Assembly: GCA_946413945.1 (NCBI GenBank)
Contig: CAMKMR010000095.1
Span: 1 to 6,829, forward strand
Length of the DNA stretch: 6,829 nt
Direction: 5' to 3'
Origin: an uncultured Lachnospiraceae bacterium
Lineage (GTDB): Bacteria > Bacillota > Clostridia > Lachnospirales > Lachnospiraceae
Below are positions 1-5,974 of this stretch, in pieces; positions within the stretch are counted from its first letter, which is position 1, and the number at the start of each line of letters is the position of its first letter. Both the position numbers and the translations under genes were made by a program. The notes beneath the pieces were generated by a model. It worked only from the letters and a program-made list of their open reading frames with translations. It ran no database searches and was not told the DNA's origin.

Positions 1-197
1 TAAGCTAGATAATCGTCCCTGTCTTTCTTTGCTTTACCTGAACGTTTTCTCTGTATAAAATTGTTTAACTTAATACAAACATAGAAAACAAATATGATAA
101 CTACAATAACAGCAATCCAATAAATTGCAGCTAAAAGAAGTTCTTCAAGACCTCTTGTATTTGTTAAATTATCAATATTATCCTTAAGTCCATCCAT
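1..197 (-). CDS. Small single-pass membrane protein of unknown function, C-terminus beyond the window
   Basis: I do not recognise this protein. Reading leftward from the ATG at 197-195 the frame is open for 65 codons to the window edge, where two bases (TA) of the next codon remain, so that codon is either Tyr or a stop. Residues 1-19 are polar and mildly acidic (MDGLKDNIDN...). Residues about 20-42 form one clear hydrophobic helix (LLLAAIYWIAVIVVIIFVFY). The tail is strongly basic (RKR, KAKKDR). By the positive-inside rule the tail would be cytoplasmic and the short N-terminus outside; no signal-peptidase site is evident. A GGGGG tract at 206-210, 8 bases before the ATG, could act as a ribosome binding site. 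A second ATG 4 bases further in is out of frame and soon hits a stop. The gene starts 20 bases after the gyrA stop with no terminator between, so cotranscription with gyrA is likely. Coding potential is inferred from the coherent membrane profile and spacing. Confidence 0.62.
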   Translation of the reverse strand, partial: MDGLKDNIDNLTNTRGLEELLLAAIYWIAVIVVIIFVFYVCIKLNNFIQRKRSGKAKKDRDDYLA

Positions 198-205
198 GCC
201 TATAA

Positions 206-210
206 CCCCC
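206..210 (-). promoter_or_regulatory. Possible ribosome binding site of the membrane protein gene
   Basis: On the coding strand this is GGGGG, 8 bases before the ATG at 197-195. It can pair with the CCUCC core of the 16S rRNA anti-Shine-Dalgarno sequence with one G-U pair. It is the only purine-rich tract in the 20-base gap after gyrA. It supports this start over the out-of-frame ATG at 193-191. Confidence 0.45.
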
Positions 211-217
211 AGACCAC

Positions 218-2725
218 TTAATTATCTGTATTATCTAACTGGTCTTCTTTAATTTCATTACCATTATCATCTGTAACTGCATCTCTTACCTTTGCGATAC
301 TTGCAACAACAACTTCATTTGCAACATCCACATTAATAAGTTTAACACCAGATGCTACTCTTCCATATGTTGAAATATCTGAACACTTGATCCTAATTAT
401 GATTCCCTGGTTTGTGATCATCATGATCTCATGATCATCATTAACACACTTAACACCTATTACATTTCCAGTCTTTCCTGTGATCTTATAGCACTTTACG
501 CCTTTACCACCACGCTTCTGAACTGTAAATTCATCAATATCAGTTCTCTTACCAAGTCCATTTTCAGATACGATAAGGAGTGACTTACCCTGAGTATTCA
601 TCTGCATTCCGACAACTTCATCGCCAGCTGAAAGATTCATACCTCTGACACCCATTGAAGAACGTCCTGTTCCTCTTACATCAGTATCCTTAAATCTTAT
701 GCACATACCAAGCTTAGATACCATGAAAATGTCTCTAGTATCATCAGTTGTCTTAACTTCGATAAGTTCATCATCATCCTTAAGAGTCATTGCTATGATA
801 CCATTTTTACGGATATTTTCATATTCTGTCTCCGCAGTTTTCTTGATCATACCATGTTTAGTTACCATTATAAGATATTTCTTATCACTATATTCCCTGA
901 TAGGGATAATAGCTGTAACCTTCTCATCACCATCAAGCTGAAGAAGATTTACAATAGCAACACCTCTCGCAGTACGTCCAGCTTCAGGGATCTGATATGT
1001 ACGAAGTCTGTAAACACGTCCCTTGTTAGTAAAGAACATGATGTAATGAAGAGTTGTCGTCATAAGAAGATCTTCAATATAATCATCTTCTATAGTCTGC
1101 ATACCCTTGATTCCCTTACCACCTCTGTTCTGAGCATGGAAATTAGACTCTGTCATACGCTTGATATAACCAAGATGTGTCATAGCGATTACAGTATTTT
1201 CAACCTTGATAAGATCTTCATCTGCAATCTCACCAACAGCAGCACCAATCCTTGTTCTTCTTTCATCACTATATTTAAGAGAAATAACCTGAATCTCTTC
1301 TCTGATAACAGAAAGAAGCTTCTTTGGATCTGCAAGTATTGCCTTAAATTCAGCAATCTTTTCCATTAATTCTTTATATTCAGCTTCCAACTTCTCTCTT
1401 TCGAGACCTGTAAGAGCCTTCAGTCTCATGTCTACAATAGCCTGAGCCTGAACATCTGTAAGTCCGAATCTCTCCATAAGAGCAGTTTTAGCCTCGGTAA
1501 CATTTTTAGAACCTCTGATGATCTTAATAACTTCATCGATATTATCGATAGCAATAAGCAAGCCCTCTAAGATATGAGCTCTCTTTTCTGCCTGATTAAG
1601 GTCATATTTAGTTCTTCTGGTTACAACATCTTCCTGGTGCTTAATATAATATTTAAGCATATCAAGAAGATTAAGAACCTTAGGCTGTCCCTTTACAAGA
1701 GCAAGCATATTAACGCCAAATGTATCTTCCAACTGAGTATGCTTATAAAGATTATTAAGTATTACATTTGCGTTTGCATCACGGCGGAGTTCGATAACAA
1801 CTCTCATACCTTCACGAGATGACTCATCGCGAAGATCTGTAATACCATCAACTCTCTTATTCTTAACAAGATCAGCAATCTTCTGGATAAGCATAGCCTT
1901 ATTTACCATATAAGGAAGCTCAGTGATAACAATTCTCTGCTTACCATTTGCCATTGGTTCAATATCTGAGATGGCTCTTACTCTTATCTTTCCTCTACCA
2001 GTACGATATGCTTCTTCAATTCCTGCCTTACCAAGAATTTCAGCACCTGTAGGGAAATCTGGACCCTTAACAATCTTAAGGATCTCATCTATTTCTGTTT
2101 CTCTGTCCTCATTTATCCTGTTATCAATGATCTTAACAGTTGCATCTACAACCTCTTTTAAGTTATGAGGAGGTATATTTGTAGCCATACCAACAGCAAT
2201 ACCTGAAGCACCATTTACTAAAAGATTAGGATATCTTGAAGGAAGAACAGTTGGTTCTTTTTCTGTTTCATCAAAGTTAGGTATAAAATCTACTGTATCT
2301 TTATTTATATCCGCAAGCATTTCCATAGAAATCTTTGTAAGTCTTGCTTCTGTATATCGCATGGCAGCAGCGCCATCTCCATCCACAGAACCAAAGTTTC
2401 CATGTCCATCAACAAGCGGATATCTTGTATTCCATTCCTGAGCAAGCTTTACTAAAGCTTCATAAATTGAGCTATCACCATGTGGATGATATTTACCCAT
2501 TGTATCACCAACGATACGGGCACATTTACGATGTGGCTTATCCGGACCGTTATTAAGCTCTATCATAGAGAAAAGTATTCTTCTCTGAACTGGCTTAAGA
2601 CCATCTCTTACATCTGGAAGAGCACGGGCTGAGATAACACTCATAGCATAATCTATGTAATCCTGCTCCATAGTCTTTTTTAAGTCTACTTCACGGACAC
2701 TATCAAAAATCTTATCGTCGTCCAT
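218..2725 (-). CDS. gyrA: DNA gyrase subunit A
   Basis: GyrA is the DNA-cleaving and rejoining subunit of gyrase, the type IIA topoisomerase that introduces negative supercoils using ATP hydrolysed by GyrB; it acts in the cytoplasm as A2B2. The 835 residues are normal for the family. The N-terminal winged-helix and tower region (about 30-360) carries the catalytic tyrosine Y124 in RYTEARL. The quinolone-contact stretch HPHGDSSIYEA (80-90) has S85 and E89 at the positions equivalent to E. coli S83 and D87, the usual unmutated Gram-positive state. A coiled coil and exit gate follow (about 365-490). The C-terminal DNA-wrapping pinwheel (about 505-812) holds a GyrA box, QNRGGKG at 532-538, and a second similar motif, QKRGGKG at 736-742. 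The last 20 or so residues are an acidic tail (TDDNGNEIKEDQLDNTDN). The ATG at 2725 fits the family N-terminus and has a strong ribosome binding site. It lies 11 bases after gyrB, with no frameshift or break. Confidence 0.99.
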   Translation of the reverse strand: MDDDKIFDSVREVDLKKTMEQDYIDYAMSVISARALPDVRDGLKPVQRRILFSMIELNNGPDKPHRKCARIVGDTMGKYHPHGDSSIYEALVKLAQEWNTRYPLVDGHGNFGSVDGDGAAAMRYTEARLTKISMEMLADINKDTVDFIPNFDETEKEPTVLPSRYPNLLVNGASGIAVGMATNIPPHNLKEVVDATVKIIDNRINEDRETEIDEILKIVKGPDFPTGAEILGKAGIEEAYRTGRGKIRVRAISDIEPMANGKQRIVITELPYMVNKAMLIQKIADLVKNKRVDGITDLRDESSREGMRVVIELRRDANANVILNNLYKHTQLEDTFGVNMLALVKGQPKVLNLLDMLKYYIKHQEDVVTRRTKYDLNQAEKRAHILEGLLIAIDNIDEVIKIIRGSKNVTEAKTALMERFGLTDVQAQAIVDMRLKALTGLEREKLEAEYKELMEKIAEFKAILADPKKLLSVIREEIQVISLKYSDERRTRIGAAVGEIADEDLIKVENTVIAMTHLGYIKRMTESNFHAQNRGGKGIKGMQTIEDDYIEDLLMTTTLHYIMFFTNKGRVYRLRTYQIPEAGRTARGVAIVNLLQLDGDEKVTAIIPIREYSDKKYLIMVTKHGMIKKTAETEYENIRKNGIIAMTLKDDDELIEVKTTDDTRDIFMVSKLGMCIRFKDTDVRGTGRSSMGVRGMNLSAGDEVVGMQMNTQGKSLLIVSENGLGKRTDIDEFTVQKRGGKGVKCYKITGKTGNVIGVKCVNDDHEIMMITNQGIIIRIKCSDISTYGRVASGVKLINVDVANEVVVASIAKVRDAVTDDNGNEIKEDQLDNTDN

Positions 2726-2732
2726 TTTATCT

Positions 2733-2738
2733 CCTCCT
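2733..2738 (-). promoter_or_regulatory. Strong Shine-Dalgarno of gyrA, overlapping the gyrB stop codon
   Basis: The coding strand reads TAGGAGGAGATAAAATG. The AGGAGG core lies 7 bases before the gyrA ATG, and its first two bases are the last two of the gyrB stop TAG (2739-2737). This fixes the gyrA start and suggests that ribosomes ending gyrB are well placed to begin gyrA, which would help keep the two subunits in equal supply. Confidence 0.93.
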
Positions 2739-4662
2739 ATACGTCAAGATTCTTAACGAACTTAGCGTTTTCTTCAATGAATTTTTTACGTGGTTCAACC
2801 TTATCTCCCATAAGTACATTGAAAGTAAGATCAACTTCTGATTCATCTTCATCATCAATAGCAACGCGAAGAAGCACTCTCTTCTCAGGATCCATAGTTG
2901 TATCCCAAAGCTGTTCTGCATCCATTTCACCAAGACCTTTATAACGCTGAACTTTATTATTCTGATCACGTCCAACTTCATCTATAATCTTAGCAAGTTC
3001 TTCATCGCTATATGCATACCAGATTTTCTTATTCTTCTCTAATCTGAAAAGTGGTGGCTGAGCAAGATATACATGTCCCTGTCTTATAAGTTCAGGCATA
3101 AATCTATAGAAGAATGTAAGAAGAAGAGTTGCAATATGAGCACCATCTACGTCGGCATCTGTCATAATGATTATCTTATCATATCTTAATTTTGAAATAT
3201 CAAAATTATCATGTATACCTGTACCAAAAGCAGTGATCATAGCCTTAATCTCGGCATTCTCTAAAATATGATCAAGTCTAGCCTTTTCAACATTTAAAAT
3301 CTTACCACGAAGTGGAAGGATAGCCTGAGTAGCTCTGTTTCTGGCAGTCTTTGCTGATCCACCAGCGGAATCTCCCTCGACTATGTAAATCTCACAATTC
3401 TTAGGATCCTTATCTGAACAATCTGCGAGCTTACCAGGAAGAGCAAGACTTTCTGAAAGAGTAGTCTTTCTTGCTACGTCTCTTGCCTTTCTTGCAGCAA
3501 TTCTTGCACGCTGAGCAAGAAGAGCCTTATCAATAATTGTCTTTGCAACAGCTGGATTCTGTTCAAGGAACCATACCATCTGTTCTCCCATTACAGATTC
3601 AACAGCAGTTCTTGCAATAGCATTTCCTAATTTCTGCTTAGTCTGACCTTCAAACTGAGGATTTTCAATCTTAACAGAAATGATTGCAGTAAGACCTTCA
3701 CGAAGATCTTCACCAGATAAGTTATCATCCTTATCTTTTAAAATTTTATTATTTCTTGCATAGTCATTAAATACCTTTGTAAGTGCAGATCTAAAACCTG
3801 TAAGATGCATACCACCTTCAGGAGTAATGATATTATTTACAAAGCTATAAACTGTCTCATTATATGAATCATTATGCTGAAGAGCTACTTCAACATATAC
3901 ATTATCCTTACTTCCTTCAGCATATATGATCTTATCATAAAGAGAATTCTTACTCTTATTAAGATAAGCAACAAATTCCTTGATACCACCTTCATAATGG
4001 AAAGTCTCAGATTTAATATTTCCCTCATCGTCTTTTCTTAAATCTGTAAGTGATATCTTAAGATTCTTTGTAAGGAAAGCTGTCTCACGAAGACGAACTC
4101 TTAAAGTATTATAATCATAGATAACATCATCAAATATTGTTTCATCAGGTTTAAATGTTACCTTGGTTCCAGTCTTATCTGTCTTACCTACAACCTTAAG
4201 GTCATAACAAACTTTACCCTTTTCATAACGCTGTTTATAAATCTTTCCATCTCTTGAAACTTCAACTTCAAGCCAATTTGAAAGAGCATTAACAACTGAT
4301 GAACCTACGCCGTGGAGACCACCTGAAACTTTATATCCTCCACCACCAAATTTTCCTCCGGCATGAAGAACGGTAAATACAACTTCAACAGCAGGACGCT
4401 TAGCTTTTGACTGTATACCAACAGGAATACCACGTCCATTATCAATTACTGTTATAGAATTGTCTTCATTTATGAATACCTGAATCTCTGAGCAGTAACC
4501 GGCAAGTGCTTCATCTACTGAATTATCTACGATTTCATAAACAAGATGATGAAGACCACGAGAAGATGTACTTCCAATGTACATACCCGGTCTCTTACGA
4601 ACTGCTTCGAGTCCTTCCAGAATCTGTATCTGGTCGGCTCCATAGTTTTCATTCTCTGACAT
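2737..4662 (-). CDS. gyrB: DNA gyrase subunit B
   Basis: GyrB is the ATPase subunit of gyrase; it dimerises on ATP binding, captures a DNA segment, and supplies the metal-binding TOPRIM domain used with the GyrA tyrosine in cleavage. The 641 residues match Gram-positive GyrB, without the extra domain of the ~800-residue proteobacterial form. The GHKL ATPase domain (about 1-220) shows E43 and N47 in YEIVDNSVDEA, D74 and R77 in IDNGRGIP, the glycine-rich lid GGLHGVGSSVVNALS (114-128), R137 and T166. The transducer domain (about 225-390) has the QTK loop at 340-342. TOPRIM (about 423-540) has EGDSAGGSA (E429) and DADVDG with D502, D504 and D506. RYKGLGEMD (573-581) lies in the C-terminal part. 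R452 replaces E. coli K447, as is common in Gram-positives. The ATG at 4662 has a strong ribosome binding site 10 bases after recF and matches the usual start MSENENYGADQIQILEGLEA. Confidence 0.99.
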   Translation of the reverse strand: MSENENYGADQIQILEGLEAVRKRPGMYIGSTSSRGLHHLVYEIVDNSVDEALAGYCSEIQVFINEDNSITVIDNGRGIPVGIQSKAKRPAVEVVFTVLHAGGKFGGGGYKVSGGLHGVGSSVVNALSNWLEVEVSRDGKIYKQRYEKGKVCYDLKVVGKTDKTGTKVTFKPDETIFDDVIYDYNTLRVRLRETAFLTKNLKISLTDLRKDDEGNIKSETFHYEGGIKEFVAYLNKSKNSLYDKIIYAEGSKDNVYVEVALQHNDSYNETVYSFVNNIITPEGGMHLTGFRSALTKVFNDYARNNKILKDKDDNLSGEDLREGLTAIISVKIENPQFEGQTKQKLGNAIARTAVESVMGEQMVWFLEQNPAVAKTIIDKALLAQRARIAARKARDVARKTTLSESLALPGKLADCSDKDPKNCEIYIVEGDSAGGSAKTARNRATQAILPLRGKILNVEKARLDHILENAEIKAMITAFGTGIHDNFDISKLRYDKIIIMTDADVDGAHIATLLLTFFYRFMPELIRQGHVYLAQPPLFRLEKNKKIWYAYSDEELAKIIDEVGRDQNNKVQRYKGLGEMDAEQLWDTTMDPEKRVLLRVAIDDEDESEVDLTFNVLMGDKVEPRKKFIEENAKFVKNLDV

Positions 4663-4668
4663 TTTTTT

Positions 4669-4674
4669 CCTCCT
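4669..4674 (-). promoter_or_regulatory. Strong Shine-Dalgarno of gyrB, overlapping the recF stop codon
   Basis: The coding strand reads TTTAGGAGGAAAAAAATG. The AGGAGG core sits 6 bases (all A) before the gyrB ATG, and its first two bases belong to the recF stop TAG (4675-4673). It decides the gyrB start and marks the recF-gyrB junction as suited to translational coupling or independent strong initiation. Confidence 0.93.
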
Positions 4675-5749
4675 AAACTACTGTTCCTTTTTCAACCCTA
4701 TATATTTTGTCCATAGTTATACGCTCTTTTATAAAATCATCATAACCTGTACATGTAATAATAGTCTGAATATTTTTTATCTCATCAAGAAGAGCATCTC
4801 TTCTTCTTGAATCAAGTTCTGACATTACATCATCCAGTAAAAGCACTGGATCATCCTGAATAATTTTCTTAACTAATTCTATCTCTGCCAGCTTTAGTGA
4901 TAAAGCAGCAGTGCGCTGCTGTCCCTGAGATCCATAAGTTCTTACATCAATATCATTGATATATAAAGCAATATCATCTCTGTGAGGTCCAACATTTGTA
5001 ATGCCATTTCTTAGATCAATATTTCTTTTTTCTGCTAAATCCCTCTCAAATCTTTCCTCATCAGTACTCAATTCATAAGAAAGAATTATATCTTCTCTAT
5101 TTCCCGTTATATCTCTATGAATATCTCTGATTATCTCATTCAACATATCGATAAAATTTCTTCTTTCCCTTATTATCCTAGATCCAAATTTTATCAACTG
5201 CATATCCCAGATATCCAAAGTATTCATAAGGGCTGGATTATTATTAATATCTTTAAGAAGAATATTTCTCTGTGCAAGCACCTTATTGTACTCTGATAGA
5301 TCACTATAATAAATTCTGCTTAACTGACAGATCTCCATATCCATAAATCTTCTTCTCTCGGAAGGACCATTTTTAATAATTGAAAGATCCTCTGGTGAAA
5401 AAAAGATAATATTGATAAGCCCAAAAAGTTCCGAGGAACGTCTGATTGAAATACCATCTATACTTACAATCTTAGACTTTCCCTTTCTTAAATGCATATC
5501 AATCTTATGATCGATATCATGTTTTTTCACATTAAGCCTGATATGAGCTTCATCATTATCAAACATGATAAGCTCTTTATCCTTAGCCATTCTATGAGAC
5601 TTTGTAGTTGAAGCAACATAAATTGCCTCAAGAACATTAGTTTTACCCTGAGCATTATCTCCATAAAGGATATTTATATTCTTACTAAAATCAATATCCA
5701 GAAATTCATAGTTTCTATAATTTTTTAAAGAAAGTGAAGTTACATACAT
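4673..5749 (-). CDS. recF: DNA replication and repair protein RecF
   Basis: RecF is a cytoplasmic SMC/ABC-like ATPase that works with RecO and RecR to load RecA on gapped DNA at damaged or stalled forks. The 358 residues are close to the usual length. The Walker A motif is YGDNAQGKTN (29-38, with K36 and T37) near the N-terminus. The ABC signature is YGSQGQQRTAALSL (272-285). Walker B with the D-loop is VLLLDDVMSELD (302-313, with D306, D307 and D313). GPHRDD at 254-259 is another family hallmark. The helical arm (about 120-245) lies between the two ATPase halves. The start MYVTSLSLKNYRNYEF is the standard RecF N-terminus. The ATG is 2 bases after the yaaA stop (TAATTATG), and no good Shine-Dalgarno is visible before it, so initiation probably depends on ribosomes finishing yaaA. 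The gene is intact. It is visibly more AT-rich than gyrB and gyrA. Confidence 0.99.
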   Translation of the reverse strand: MYVTSLSLKNYRNYEFLDIDFSKNINILYGDNAQGKTNVLEAIYVASTTKSHRMAKDKELIMFDNDEAHIRLNVKKHDIDHKIDMHLRKGKSKIVSIDGISIRRSSELFGLINIIFFSPEDLSIIKNGPSERRRFMDMEICQLSRIYYSDLSEYNKVLAQRNILLKDINNNPALMNTLDIWDMQLIKFGSRIIRERRNFIDMLNEIIRDIHRDITGNREDIILSYELSTDEERFERDLAEKRNIDLRNGITNVGPHRDDIALYINDIDVRTYGSQGQQRTAALSLKLAEIELVKKIIQDDPVLLLDDVMSELDSRRRDALLDEIKNIQTIITCTGYDDFIKERITMDKIYRVEKGTVV

Positions 5750-5751
5750 AA

Positions 5752-5958
5752 TTATTTTACGATCACATCTTCGCCGTTATAGGAAAATGTATCGTTGCTG
5801 TAAAGCTTCCTTCCTCTTCTTAAGTCTACTTCTCCATTTACTGTTACCTTACCATCAAGGATAACATTTTTTGCATCGATACCAGAACTTACAAGACCTG
5901 CTAACTTAAGAGCCTGACCAAGTTTTATAAATTCATCCTTAATTACTATTTCTTTCAT
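5752..5958 (-). CDS. yaaA: S4-domain RNA-binding protein YaaA (RlbA-like)
   Basis: This 68-residue protein is essentially one S4 RNA-binding fold. The pattern F-I-K-L-G-Q-A-L-K-L-A-G-L-V-S-S-G at residues 10-26 begins the domain, followed by the typical VILDGKVTVNGEVDLRRGRK (32-51), where basic residues R48, R49, R50 and K51 probably contact RNA. It has no other domain and no membrane segment. The family is the small S4 protein conserved between dnaN and recF in Firmicutes (B. subtilis yaaA, also called rlbA). A link to ribosome assembly has been proposed there, but the exact role is not established and the sequence cannot settle it. The ATG lies 16 bases after the dnaN stop. The upstream AGAAAG (5969-5974) is only a weak ribosome binding site, and a GGGA 2 bases before the ATG is too close, so translation may be modest or coupled to dnaN. 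The length and start fit the family. Confidence 0.95.
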   Translation of the reverse strand: MKEIVIKDEFIKLGQALKLAGLVSSGIDAKNVILDGKVTVNGEVDLRRGRKLYSNDTFSYNGEDVIVK

Positions 5959-5974
5959 ATTCCCACAGCTTTCT

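Noticed and set aside
198..217. Possible transcription terminator after gyrA
   Set aside because: The 20-base gap has no hairpin and no T-run on the coding strand; it instead holds a likely ribosome binding site for the next gene.
415..443. Dense GATC/ATGATC repeats including the inverted repeat GATCAT-C-ATGATC
   Set aside because: It falls inside gyrA where the codons spell DDHEIMMIT, a conserved stretch of the last pinwheel blades. The palindromy follows from runs of GAT, ATG and ATC codons. It is neither followed by a T-run nor located at a gene end.
854..1369. A 171-codon open frame on the plus strand opposite gyrA, with other plus-strand frames at 699-941, 1574-1822, 1923-2168 and 2344-2556
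   Set aside because: They lie wholly antisense to conserved gyrA, have low-complexity Ser/Leu/Ile/Phe-rich products that resemble no family, and arise from the codon bias of the gene opposite.
2480..2488. TGTGGATGA, one mismatch from a DnaA box on the opposite strand (TTATCCACA)
   Set aside because: It encodes the conserved HPHG of the GyrA active region, stands alone, and has no AT-rich unwinding element beside it. I saw no cluster of DnaA boxes in the window.
2727..2981. An 84-codon minus-strand frame overlapping the gyrB 3' end
   Set aside because: It is the +1 shadow of gyrB, whose own frame keeps family sequence (RYKGLGEMD to the normal C-terminus) across the whole stretch, so there is no sign of a frameshift or overlapping gene.
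4681..4760. Possible promoter for gyrB inside the recF 3' end (TATATA and TATAAC elements)
   Set aside because: No TTGACA-like element lies at 16-18 bases upstream of either; such AT-rich hexamers are expected by chance in this sequence.
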